A DNA stretch of 64,000 bases from Salvia splendens (taxonomy: Eukaryota; Streptophyta; Magnoliopsida; Lamiales; Lamiaceae): positions 26,901,267-26,965,266 of the forward strand of contig NC_056051.1 of assembly GCF_004379255.2 (NCBI RefSeq), written 5' to 3'. Positions 50,005 to 61,934 of the stretch are shown one piece after another. The position numbers were made by a program, and so were the translations under genes. Numbering within the stretch: position 1 is the first letter of the stretch; every line of letters begins with the position of its first letter. A model generated the notes under the pieces. The model had not been told where the DNA came from and searched no databases. It saw only the letters and a list, made by a program, of their open reading frames with translations.

Positions 50005-50492
50005 CTGCAGATTTTGTTGAAGAGATCGTTAACCGATGTCGTTTTGAGAAATTTTTTAAACTTCCGTTGTGAAATTACAGTTTTAGCTATGAGCCGTGCA
50101 TTAGATTTGGAGGTGTAGCAATAGAGGCGATGTAAAAGTATTGCATTTAAATACTTTTGCACATTTTACTTGAAAACTAGATGAATACTACAATTTACAA
50201 TTTAATCATTAGATACAGACTATTCTTATCTTTTAATACCACGCAAAAATTTTGTACATTGTGTCATCTCTGTGTTGTTTTAGAATAAGAAGGTAGCCTT
50301 CCATCATTTTAGTCAAGATCAAATCAACCATGAAAATGCAATAATTCTAGTTTAATATTTATTGGTAAATGAACATATTGTTTAACCATTTGAAACAGAA
50401 GTAATATCTACACAACATTTGTGAGCTAAAACTATCTATTTCATCTGATAACCAAAACAAAAAGAGCATACACATCAAACAGAAAATGCAAC

Positions 50493-53175
50493 CTAAAACT
50501 TGAGACCTGAATGGATGGCGACGACACCTCCCACAAGGTTTTCATACTCGACCTTCTGGAAACCAGCTTCTTCGATCATTTTCGCAAATTTCTCCTGCAG
50601 TTGCAAACAAATAATCAAGTAATGTAATTAGAATGTCGCAGCAATTATCGAACAGGAAAGTATTAACGGTCATTAACACAACAATGGAAAAAAGTAAAAA
50701 AACAATGGATGTTACAATCAATGCCTGAAGAAATTCGGCGGGTTTTATGAATCTGTAAAAGCACTTTACCTGTTTGGGGAAGCGGCGGATACTCTCTACC
50801 AGATACTGATAAGATTCACGATCACCTGCAACCAGCTCTCCCACTTTCGGGATTACTGCAAATGAGTAATAGTCATACCTACAAAGACAAGCATTAATCA
50901 GCAACTATCAGAGGATATATATCGAGAGCAAAAACCTTGCCTAAACAGTACCACAGTGAATCTATATAATTAACATCCATTTATTTAAAATATGTGAGAA
51001 AGAATCATCGAGTTCAGTTGCCTTGACCAATATCCTCACCATAAGACTAGTGATTACCAACGAAATTCCACCTAGGATTCAAGATACAATCTCACTGAAC
51101 CATCTACCATTTACCGTCAAAGGGGTGCAACCATAGGTTGCTATATCTGGGTAAAAGAGACGAAGAGTTTGACTCCACATAAAGATTACATTGATGTTTA
51201 AGTGTAATTCCATGGTAATGAGTAATGACTACGGCAATGCTACATAGTAGCATATAGCAAACAGCATGAACAGAATATAGGTTGTATCATAGGGACATAG
51301 GGTACATCGGTAACACTTACAAATCTTTGAAAATTGGAAGTTCCACATGGCTGAGTTCGAGACAAAGAAATCTCCCCCCTGGTTTAAGCACCCTTAGAAG
51401 TACAATAAGCACAAGTTAGAATGTTGAAACTAGTTTCAATCATGTAGAAAAATAAAAAAAGGGAATTCAAGTTTATGATATCCAAAGTATTACATGTAAA
51501 AATGTCAAAACGCATTGATTTCTCAAATTGCAATCAGAATATAAATGATATCCTTAAAGAATCATATACTAAACAAATAGTCAATAATAAGAAATGTAGT
51601 GATGGGAAAATGCAGTATAATGTTGTAAACATAAACATATAAAAGAAAGTAAGGCCAATATAGAATCGGAAGGTAACCTGTAAGCTTCTGCAAGAGCTTT
51701 TTCTATATGTGTTACATTCCTTATTCCAAATGCAATTGTGTAACCATCCATTGTAGCATCACCAAATGTTAATTTTTCCGCATCTCCTTCAACCCAAACA
51801 AGAGATTTATTGTCTCCCAACCCTGACAGTGATACAGGAAAACACTCCATTAAGAGCATGAATCAGAATTGATATTTTGAGAAACAATATGTGTGGGATA
51901 TCGGAATATGAGATTTCATTTTGCATAAGCGGAGTACAGAAAATAAAGTATTGCCATACCTCTGTCTTGGGCCCTCTTTCTGCCAACACGTAACATATTG
52001 GGGTTAATATCACATACAAAAATTTGAGTTTCTCCAAGGAGAATATCATCATGACTATCTCTTACAGCCCTATGTGCAACGCTATGGATACTGTCGAAGA
52101 TTCTGAAAGCAACATCCCCTGTGAAATTTGAGAGTCTCGTTACCTAAGCAGATAATAAGAGACCAAACAGGCCTAACTATCAAAAGAATAATACCCATGA
52201 ATTGTGTTCCCCTGCACTAAAATGAAAACAGAAAAGAGATAGCGAGAAAGCATATCAATTTATAAGGTTAAGAGTTAAATAGCTTTTGAGTTTTGACATT
52301 GACTAAATGGCTCCAAGGTATGCATTGGTATTCTTCCTTCTTATTGTAAATACATGACCTATATCGATAGGCCATGTAGAAGAAAACATTTTATTAACTA
52401 AAAAACTACCATCTAGGGAGAAATCATGGATTCCTGATTGTCATAGTCCTTTATACGGTACCTCAAATAGACCAGAACAATAACAGATACGCATCAATTT
52501 TTTTTCAACCTCACACTTATGGCATATACATACGTTTTGGATAGAAAGCTATAAACTGAACTTTTTACACTCATTAAACTCAATTCCATAATCATAGATC
52601 ACCTGTGCCACCAGCCACATCAAGATGCTTCATTCCAGGAAATGGATTCAGCTTGGAAACCAACCTACACAAATTCGAAAACTGATAAACAACCACATTT
52701 AAAGTAAGAAACACACATGAAAATCATCTCATGCTCCAATCCAGCTCAGGAAATGGAAAATCAAGTAAGCAAATAAATGAAAAACCAACCTTTCTTTCCA
52801 CAATCTATGCAGCCCACCACTCATTAAATCATTCATCACATCATAACTCGAAGCTACACTTGTAAACACATTGCCAACCATCTGGCTCTTCTCATCCTCC
52901 CTAACTTCCTTAAATCCTAAAGCAGAAGGGGAAAGGCACAATCAAAGATTGTAATTTTCACGCAATTCTAAAATAATAAAAGTTGAATTGCACATAATCA
53001 CACGTTTTATCATATTATAATCATATAACAATAAATAAAAATGACAAATTTCGCAAAAAGGGGTAAACTTAGAGAGATAGGAAGACTTGCCGAAGCTAGT
53101 AGCATGAGAGTGCAAATAAGAGCAAAAACGCGAATCGTTCCGCCTCAAGCCCCGGTAAATCGATCTCATCGCCAT
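50493..53175 (-). CDS. COQ5: 2-methoxy-6-polyprenyl-1,4-benzoquinol methylase, mitochondrial
   Basis: SAM-dependent C-methyltransferase of ubiquinone biosynthesis, in the matrix-side COQ complex. Eight exons join in phase: 53091-53175, 52790-52916, 52603-52664, 51960-52118, 51678-51822, 51321-51392, 50770-50878 and 50493-50594, giving 286 residues, near the recalled plant length. The Arg/Ser-rich N-terminus ([20 protein letters not shown]) is a mitochondrial presequence. Methyltransferase motifs are [62 protein letters not shown] and [18 protein letters not shown], with [20 protein letters not shown] and the ending [12 protein letters not shown]. The first intron must use a GC donor (CTTCG|GCAAGT); the nearby GT alternative creates a stop. 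Confidence 0.94.
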
Positions 53176-53317
53176 AGCTAGAGTAGTTAACGGTGATTTC
53201 TCAACTGAATTCCTAAATGTTCGAATTAACAATCTGAGCTCAAGCAAGCCAAATTCTTCGAGGACAGCCAATTCGAAAACTGTTTCTAATTTTCTTTTAT
53301 TTTTAAGGAATTTATTA

Positions 53318-54468
53318 GAGCATCTCCAGTGGCGGACGTCCGGTCGGACATCAGGTCGGACGTCGCGACGGGCGACCCGGACGTCCGCCATTGTGGCGTT
53401 TGGGGTCGGATACGGACGTCCCGTGAGGACGTCGGGTGTCCTCGGACGTCCCGTGAGGACGTCGGGTTTCCTCGGACGTCCCTGCGACGGACGTCCGCCA
53501 CTGTGGCAAGGGTCGGACGTCCCGCTCGGACGTCCGAAATTTTTTTATTTTTTTTAAACCCTATATATACGGCTCGTTGAACTTCATTTCATTTGCACCA
53601 CTTGTTGTTAACAAGTTTCTCTCTTCTTTTACTACAAATTTCATTTCTACTTTTAATGGAGAACGATAGGAACTCCCCGGCCAGCGGAAATGCGACAACA
53701 GTACCGGGAATGGGACAGATGGGTGGGATGGGTGGGATGATGTCCCCTTATATGTACAATTGGATGGGACAGATGGGCGGTATGGGTGGTATGATGCCCA
53801 GGGCAGCCGGGATGGGGGCATGACCCCAAATATGATGATGTCGGGGATGGGGATGGGGGGCATGACCCCAAATATGATGGGGCAGATGGGTGGGATGATG
53901 GCGGGGATGATGCCGGGGATGATGCATGTGGGAGGGGGTGGCAGGGGCCCTGAACCACTAGCGGACGATGTCTATCGGCCGGTTGTGGATATGCAGTCTA
54001 CTGATACCCCTTCCACTTATGTTCCGGATACTCAGTTCACCGGCATAGACACTTTCTCTTTTGAGGAGGGGACGACGGGGGCGGCACGGGCGACGGTGAC
54101 GGCACGGGTGACGGGGGCGGCACGGGAGACGAGGACAGCGCGGAGTGAGCCGGGCCCATTGGATTATGTATTTTTCTTTTTTTGAATGACTATGTATTTT
54201 GCTTTTTTTTCTAACTATGTTTTTTTATGTTTTATGAATATGTATTTTTGCCCGTATTTTGCTTTCCCGTATTCCGTGTCAAAATTATATTTCCGTTTTT
54301 ACGTAATTAAATTATTGTGATTTTTTTTATTGCGGGATATCCTAGTGGGAAGGGCGGACATAGGAGGGGATGTCCTAGTGACGTGGCAGTGGGATGGGAA
54401 GTCCTAGTGACGTGGCAGGAGGTGTTTTTGGGATGTCCTAGTGGGATGTCCGCCCACTGGAGATGCTC
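53318..54468 (+). mobile_element. PIF/Harbinger-type non-autonomous element, both ends intact
   Basis: 1151 bp. Termini GAGCATCTCCAGTGGCGGAC and, reversed from the right, GAGCATCTCCAGTGGGCGGA match over about 20 bp. It is flanked by TTA at 53315-53317 and 54469-54471, the 3-bp target typical of PIF/Harbinger. Subterminal DNA is full of GGACGTC/GACGTCC motifs. An internal TATATATAC and leader match the copy at 10883. The left end lies 143 bp upstream of the COQ5 ATG. Confidence 0.9.
53656..54185 (+). pseudogene. Truncated Harbinger ORF1 remnant
   Basis: Starts MENDRNSPASGNATTVPGMG and continues as Met/Gly-rich repeats (GGMGGMMSPYMYNWMGQ), stops at 53821-53823, then resumes in another frame to PDTQFTGIDTFSFEEG, which parallels ETQFAGIETFSFEELG in the copy at 10883. 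The SANT/Myb-like part is deleted, so no functional product is expected. Confidence 0.7.
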
Positions 54469-54471
54469 TTA

Positions 54472-55551
54472 CTCCTCATAATAGACAATCTTTGCCACTT
54501 TCCTCAATCCAAAAAATTTGTATTCTTTTGTGATTTTTATTAATTTTATCTCAATTAAAAATCTCTAAATCTTTAATAATACTATTAATTATATATATAT
54601 ATTTTTTACAATTTTCAACTATATCCTAACCTTTATAAAATCGTAATTATTTATTGGAACATCAAACCAACACTGAGATCGTGGATATAGAAGATGATCT
54701 ACTTTTTCTTCGAAATAAATTGGGTACAGACATATTAATTAATTTTATCATTCTGAAACAATTATCTAGAATCAATTAATTATATTAGTAAAAACCGAAA
54801 GGAATTTGATAAAATTTGTAGGGCAAAATTGTTAGAAAATTATGAGTTTTTGATGAATTCTAGGCTTGTCTTGCGACTTTAACAATAGGCAGTAAAAATG
54901 ATGAATTTTAATAGTTTTTTCAATTTTTTTCGAAACACGTGTGAGGCCAAATAATTCATAATTTTTCAAGCAATTCATCGTAAATTCGTAATTATGCATT
55001 GAAAAAAAACCTAATATACTAGTATAATTAATGTATACAATTAACAAAGATCGAGCATAAAACCGTGTTATAATGAGTCAATGACTATTGTCTCGATGCC
55101 GATATAAGCATTTTAAATATTAAACTACTTATCCATTCTTTACAAATTTGACGGACACAATGTTTTGATAAAAGAGAAATCCTCACATCACATAGAAGGA
55201 ATAGTAGTACAAAAACGTACAATAGTAGATAGAAATGGGCATGTTACAAAAATATATATGCCCATATTATAACTGGCCACTTCTTATGAAATTACTCCAA
55301 TTTTCATTGTGTGATTACGTTTTTTTCCATGTTAAAAATATGGAAAAAAAAAGTAAAACAATATATGGAGAACAAAATTGCCTAAGGGTCTAACCATGAT
55401 GTAACTGTAAATAATATGGTCGTTCCAATCTTTAAAGAAATTATTGACTTCACAATATATGATGACCTAAAAAGCTTACTTCTTTAGATAATCACAGCAA
55501 GCTTCTCTCTCACACACACCTCTCTCTCTCTGGTAAATGATTCACCCCTTT
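54472..55551. other. Intergenic, AT-rich
   Basis: Spacer between the Harbinger element and the DUF1685 stop codon, very AT-rich with an (AT)n run near 54592. No coding signal; the 3' UTR of the DUF1685 gene is probably at 55450-55551. Confidence 0.4.
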
Positions 55552-56831
55552 TTAAGAGGATTGCTTCACAGAGCAAGCAACGGCGAGTGCCCAATGCCTT
55601 AGCTTTGTTTTCACATGCTGAGGATCATCACCTGCGTCATAAGAAATTAATTTAATTGTTTGATTGATATTGCAATTCTAATTAAAGTTGATTTTGCGAC
55701 TCAATTAAAAATGATGCTTCCAAAAGCATGAACTATTCAGTTTCTTGATTTTCCACGGAGAGGAGTCTCATTTTTTTTCGACACAAATGTGAATTGAAAA
55801 ATTTGATGGAATGTGATATATTTTTTATATTAATATTATACTAATAAATAAGGAGTAGTTAAATGAGATAATGAAATACATGACCTACTTATAGTTTTAT
55901 AGTTAAAATGAAATGATGCTTTTATTGACGGAGGCCTAAATTGCCAAAACTGGATTTTTATTAGCGGATGGATGAAGAAATTTTAAGGTTAATTGCACGT
56001 AAAATCATAAAATTTGATCAAATTCTAGTTTATAACTTCAAAATTTAAATAATAAATTATAAAGTTTAAGAAAATCGTAATTGTTCCACGATGATTTTTT
56101 CGTGGCAAATGTTATGTTAAGTTGTTGGGTAGTAAAATTTCAATGATGTTGGTGAATAGTGAACATAAGCATGTATTAATACGACAACATGGACTATACG
56201 ACTTCGTTAATAAACAAATTTGGCAGAGAATTTTTGAAACATCATTATTTATCATCCAAATTTTGAAAGTTGTGGAACACTGCATAAATGACCCATTTTT
56301 CGTGATTTTATAGGCAATTAACCGCTTAAGCGACAAGTGTACGTACGTACCCGGGTTGCATATCTTCCACGAATCAGAATCGCTACCGCACGAGGAGGAT
56401 CGGGTCCCGAGCCCTTCGGACCCGGGGCTAGGCGCGGAGGCGTTGCTGCCGGGGCTAGAGATGGGGCTGGTCACGAACTGCCGGTTCACCGCGAAATAAA
56501 GGTCGAGCGCGGGCAGCGTCATACAGAGACGCTGCCCGTTCTCCTCATCAAACCCGAACCCCAGCTCGATGCACCCCTTCAGCTCGTGCAGGTCCTCGTC
56601 GGTTAGATCCTCGGTCCTCCGCCGCTCCTGCTGGACGAACCGGCGCCGCCGCCGCCTCTCCCACGCGATGTTGCGTGGGAGCTCGCACATCGACAGCTGC
56701 TTCGACAGGCGCCGCTTGTTCTGCCAGAACGGCGGCGCGTGCTCCAGCCGCTGCAGCTCCTCGCTCTCGTCAGACGAGGGAGGAGCCGACGACTCCGGTG
56801 AGGGATCGGCTATCTCCGATGCCTCAATCAT
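55552..56831 (-). CDS. DUF1685 family protein
   Basis: Plant-specific protein of unknown function. Two exons, 56351-56831 and 55552-55631, join in phase 1 (AACCCGG|GTACGT donor, ACGCAG acceptor) to give 186 residues. The ATG at 56831 is preceded only by an in-frame TTG. Features in order: acidic Ser/Pro-rich start; FWQNKRRLSKQLSMCELPRN; a run of arginines (ERRRRRRFVQQERRR, a possible nuclear signal); the core TDEDLHELKGCIELGFGFDE; LPALDLYFAVNRQF; SSSCGSDSDSWKICNPG; and the second-exon end DDPQHVKTKLRHWALAVACS. Without splicing, the first exon would run into unrelated sequence. The exon is markedly GC-rich compared with its flanks. Confidence 0.85.
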
Positions 56832-59323
56832 GGTCAATTAATTCAATTGAAGATTGAAGATCAAATGGATTGTTAATGTGGAATTAATTTAAGTATAAAT
56901 GTAGTGTTAGACGGGAGGAAACAACGGTGGTGAGATGGCAGCCACGGCGGTGGAAGGTGGGGGAAGCCGCCTTAGACCGCCGTGGAGGGGTGGTGGCCTG
57001 GGGAAATAAGGGTTGTTTCTTTTTATTTATTTTTGAGTTTTGAAGGAATATAATTATGTATAAGAAGGTTTGGGAAATGGCACCACCAACTAGAGCAAAT
57101 ATGGGTTTGGCGAGGTTATATGGGAAGTGTGGGAAGGGAAAAGCGGTTATTGCGCGGCTTCTTACCCTCCATTTTTAACTGCTTTTTGTCATCCATTGTT
57201 TCTTGGTTTTTGTATTGTATGTCACAGTGTAAATAGTCAAATAGAGGTAATGACAATTAATTATAGGGCTTAAATGCCAAGAGAATTGCTCATTGTATTT
57301 GGTTTAATTATTCCCCTATCAAATATGCTTAATGACAAATGAGGTTAAGATTCATATTTTCCTAGTGAACAAAATATAGCAACGTTTCAGCTTATCACAA
57401 CAGTTATTAACTATTGTTACCTCTGCTACATGAAGAGGAATTCATTAGAACATGTACGAGTGAGTAGTAAGCACCTCTTACATGAGGAGGTGTGCTACAG
57501 CTACATGAGCAGTAAGCACCTCTTACAATTTTTTTTTTCATTTTTTTAAAAATTTGTTTAATTACCTATAAATACGCCCCATTCCCCTAATTATTTTCAC
57601 ACCATTCCAACTCTTTATTCCTACTTTTTCTCCCTAAAATTTGTATATTCCATAGATGAAATTTTGTTGTATAATTTTCCCCTTACTTTAATACGACGAA
57701 AATTTAGTTTTCAATTTTAATTTATTTCATTATCTCGTTTTCTAATTATTTACAGTCCGATAATTTTAATTATAATTGAATTAAAATATAAAAAAACAAA
57801 ATAAAGTGAAATGTGGCTAAAAAAAGTGTCCACTATTGCTGTGGAAACTTTTTTTTATGGCCGCGGACAAATCAGAAGTGGCTGTGGACAAAAAAAGTGG
57901 CGGGGCGGGTGAAAGTTTCCACCCTATTGTGGATACTCTAAGGGAGTCTTTAGTTATTGTACAAATAAATTTAGTTACTCTTATTTAAAGAGTCATTTAA
58001 TAGGATTTAGTTACTTCAATCCTTGTTGTCACGGCTCTTATCTGGGCTCAGTTGGGGTGATACCGTCTTAGTCATCCATGCCCTCGCACCTTTGCTCGGG
58101 GTTGCTCTGATAATGATGTCCTTGGCTTTCACAGCTGGAGTTACCATAGTTCTTACCAAACTCAGGTGGCTCCAAATCACTCTGCTTACCATGAGTACAT
58201 CTTTCATCGCTCTATTGCTTCTGCTTCTGCTCCTGCTCCTGCTTCCTTTGTGTGCACCAATCTCTTCAAGGAGTGGGATAACACCACATATTTCACATTG
58301 TGGCACTGTATAGTATCTAGTTATCTATGTTGGTATGTACTTTTAATTATTCCAGAGGTTGTGCCACTATGTCTTATCTACTTATTTTTGTTGGTATGTA
58401 CTGCTTTATTCTAATAATAGTGAGGTACAACACTTCTTGAATAAGATAATACTCTATACTCTATTTATATGTGGAATTAGAATAAAAAACATTGAATGGT
58501 TGCTGATCTTGATTCTTGTGGTGTTTTGTAGGATTGTTAATTTGGTATTAGGATTTCACTTTGTTTGGTTGAGATAATGGTGCTGGAAACTTTATGTTCT
58601 TACAAGTTGTTTTGGAAAGGGTTCAAATCTTAGCTATCATATTTTTTTTTGGAATTGATTGGAATTTATTCCATTTATAAAATGATTGTTGATCCCTTGT
58701 GCACAACGTTGACGTGTTATGTGTGAACGCATCAGGGGTGCTAATTAATTAGATGCAAACCCTAAATGACCTTCTGTTTTTCCTTATTGTTGTGTTACTT
58801 ATTTTTTCACTCCACCTATCTCATTAATCTGGACAAATACATTCTTAACAAAAGTAATTATTATTTATTTTATTTATAAAACCGAAAATCAGTGAGAAAG
58901 TCAATTTCTTTATGTTAATTGAGTCTGTTTATATTTTTATTAGTTCTCTATATAAGTGTTAGACAAAATAAGATCTAGAATACTTATATGACAAAATTTG
59001 AGTAATAGGCTAAAATAAGATTTGTATATGTGGGCTTTTTAGAATTAATTGGGCTAGAAAATATCTACAACTAATTAGATTCGCCCTTCTCGGCCTTAAA
59101 TGGGCCGCCGATCGGGCCCTCTAAATGATAAAATGGGCAATAGCCAGGCCCAAACTTATCGGCGTAGCTTCTGTGCATATTTAATTTTCTAACTTCCTAG
59201 TTTTGATCACGATTATTAAGAAATGATTCATCATGGACCTTAATTTAAAAGTGAATCTAGATTTGATATGTAATTTCTAAAAGGATGAAAATAACCAAGA
59301 TTTTATCATTAAAAGTTCCTACA
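56832..59323. other. Intergenic between DUF1685 and the hAT MITE
   Basis: DUF1685 promoter side (56832-57100, with CGGCGGTGG-rich leader-like text), then AT-rich DNA. 57436-57560 contains a near-repeat of AGTAAGCACCTCTTAC, and 57900-57945 ends CCTATTGTGGATACTC, together suggesting a degraded MITE. The block at about 58020-58320 has long open frames on both strands, with a Ser/Ala or Arg/Ser-repeat tract from (GCTTCT)-type simple sequence. I do not regard it as a gene. Confidence 0.4.
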
Positions 59324-59891
59324 TAAGGCTGGGTCGATACGATATATCGTATCGAAAACGTTGTATCATGTATCGTATCGAAAATATCGATATGAAAGAA
59401 TTTCATATCGTTATCGTATCGAAAGTTTCGATATATCGAACTTTCGATATGGATAATATCAATATCATTACCGTATCGATATTTCGATATATTGTACCGA
59501 AATTTGATATACCGTTTAGAACGATATATCAAAGATCGATACGATATACCGAAATATCCTACCGTTTCAAATACCTGTATATCAAAAAATATAATTTCAA
59601 TATGTATTGAATTTCAATATATTTCGATATATACAGTATATATCGATAATTCAATATGTATTGATTTTCAATATAATTCGGTATATCGAAAAAATTGATA
59701 TATATCGTATATTCGATATAAAACGATATATCGCGATATAAGGAAATTCATATCGTTATCGTATCGAAAATTTACGATATGATATCGTATCGTATCGAAA
59801 ATTACGATATACCGAAAATTCGATAATTTTTTGATATTTTTCAATACGATACGAGCAATATATCATTTTTTCGATATTTTTCTCCGCCCTA
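59324..59891. mobile_element. hAT-type MITE built of TATCGATA-like repeats
   Basis: 568 bp flanked by the 8-bp direct repeat TTCCTACA (59316-59323 and 59892-59899), the hAT target length. Ends are TAAGGCTGGG and, reversed, TAGGGCGGAG. The interior is almost entirely short palindromic pieces such as CGATATATCG, TATCGATA and CGATACGATA in changing spacing. Confidence 0.8.
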
Positions 59892-60194
59892 TTCCTACAT
59901 GATAGAGAATGTAGTACTTCTTTGTGATGAAACAAAATGTACCCCTCCCATCCCACGATCTAAGTGACACATTTTCACTTTTAACTGAATTGTGTTGCAT
60001 GTAAGAGCATAGCTGCATAGGTTGTAGTAATAAATTACACAAAATATACAACTCAGAATTTAGGCATCGCCTTTGGCAAGTCACTGCATGTAACAAAGTT
60101 GACTTGCACAAACATACAACCATTTTGATCAAACATAAGGAAACAGAAGAGAGTTTTCCAGCTAATTATAAATCTATCAACTACCAATACAAGT

Positions 60195-61934
60195 TCAAGA
60201 TTGAGCTGCAATTTCAGCATTCCCCTGCTCTTCTGCTTGAGAATTTTCGACCGTCTCTTTAGATTGCTTCGTAGGAATCTTGGCTTTGATCGATCCATTC
60301 ACCTTTCGCGCATAAGTTTGATCCTTACCCTTAGGGGTGACGGGAGAGGCCTTTTTCTGAAGAGGAGAAGCTCTGCCTTCTCTGTAGACGCCTACACTGT
60401 GACGAGATGCTTGTCCACAGGATACCTTGTCCTCAGGAGTCGGTTTGACTGCATCACCGCAGCTCTTTCTCCTGCTTAGGTTTGGTGATTTGGCACGGGT
60501 GACAGGCAGCTGCGTATAAACATATTTAGTCCAAAATGACACGAACTTGCAAGATGCAAAAACGATTTACCTTGGCATAATATACATGAATCAGTCATTT
60601 TAAGTAGAGCAAGCAAAGCTCTGTAGGAAAATGAATACCTTTTTTAGCTCGACTTTCGGTGGAGGACCGTCACGATAGAAGCTAGGAACAGGATTTGCTT
60701 TGTACATCATGTTCCTCCTAAGCTGCTTTATTGCTGCTTGTTCTTCTTCCTACATATTCAGGTGTAGGTTATAACAGGAATTTTGTAATAATCTCGAATA
60801 AGAGGGACGAGAAAAGAAATACAATACAGAGGAAAGCCATACCTTGGTTCTAGCTTCATAGTCAAGTTTCTCTTTCTCCAAGGCTTTGTGCTTCTCTTCT
60901 AACTTAGTGTAAAACTAAGAATGAAAGATGGGGAGAAACGATAAGAAACGTAAAGAACTAGAAACAATACGAAATTCGACTTCATTCAGCATACAATGTA
61001 CCTCCTTACGCCTCTCTAAACGGTTTACACAATTGAATCTCGGAGCAACCGGAACTGTGACTCTCGTCCTTACAGAAGTTGCAGTACTACAAATGCTAAG
61101 GAACTAGCATAAAAGCGTACTGCTAAATTTCAAATAAAGAAAAGAAAGTGCGTGCAAAACCAATCAAGTAAAAAGAAAAATACAGCCATAGGATACGAGG
61201 AAGCCAAAGACCAATTATCTTCTTCATCGTTATAATTTTTGCAATGAGGCTGCATCAGCTTCCTTGAAGACAAATGAGCAATTGGCTGGAACAGGAACAA
61301 CCATCATCAGCAAGAAAGTTGAATCTCCGCAATCAATATTATACTTACATAGCATATATAGAACACCAACAATGAAAATTACAATAACAATGTGGAACAT
61401 ACATCCAACAATCGATACTTGCTAGAGACTCTAAGCCATAACGAAACAACTAGCATGTCAATCACGATGCAAACAATTGGAAACCACTTGACGTAGTGTG
61501 GACATCCTCCAAAGACATAACTGGGAAGATACATACGAAACTAATGTGATACTTAAAGAGGAAACACTCACCTTTGCTGATCCTGGAGAAAGTGAATCAC
61601 GACACTTGGGCAAAACTTCTGTACCCGAATCATTGCTTTCAGACCCATTAGCAGATGTAGGTTTTGCTGGCGATTTCTCAGGAGACTTGTGAACATCAGC
61701 CTTAATAATCTTCTCCTCGGGTTGGTGATTGGTGCTTTTCACCCCTAGCACGTCTTGTTTTTCATCGCAGCCGTCTGGAATTCTAGCTTTTATGTTATTA
61801 TCCTCCACCTCATAATCATTCTTTCCAGATTTCTCCGGTACTGCTTTTGGAGCAACACGGATGGTGCCATTCGATCTTTCATTGACCGTGTTCATCTTCT
61901 TATCAATACGAAGACCTACAACACCTCTCCCCAT
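60195..61934 (-). CDS. WVD2-like protein with TPX2 domain
   Basis: Microtubule-binding protein of the WAVE-DAMPENED2-like group, whose members bundle cortical microtubules and affect anisotropic growth. Six exons join in phase: 61572-61934, 61197-61285, 61002-61086, 60843-60914, 60639-60749 and 60195-60509, giving 344 residues. The N-terminal 120 residues are Lys/Glu/Ser-rich and low in complexity. The TPX2/KLEEK domain covers about residues 155-245: [60 protein letters not shown] and [20 protein letters not shown]. The basic tail ends [14 protein letters not shown] leader exon begins at 61938 after GTGCAG, so at least one leader intron exists upstream. Confidence 0.9.

Larger units (their letters stand above)
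48950..50492. other. Convergent 3' region of DGK and COQ5
   Basis: DGK 3' UTR, the coding-like segment at 49584-49837, a GC-rich imperfect hairpin at 49946-50004, and AT-rich DNA to the COQ5 stop codon. No other gene seen. Confidence 0.45.

Noticed and set aside
53286..53580. Arg/Asp-repeat frames (DVRPDVRPDVRH and similar)
   Set aside because: They are translations of the repeated GGACGTC motifs in the Harbinger subterminal region.
56337..56857. Plus-strand GC-rich open frames
   Set aside because: Antisense shadows of the GC-rich first exon of the DUF1685 gene.
57436..57945. Possible MITE with ends near TTAGAACATG and GGATACTCTAA
   Set aside because: The ends are poor mates and the flanking TTA/TAA are not a direct repeat, so the boundaries cannot be supported.
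58016..58414. Open frames with leucine-rich (+) or Arg/Ser-rich (-) repeats
   Set aside because: The repeats come from a (GCTTCT/GCTCCT) simple-sequence tract read in several frames; no conserved domain.
59257..59956. Tyr/Ile/Arg-rich open frames on both strands
   Set aside because: They are translations of the palindromic TATCGATA repeats in the hAT MITE.
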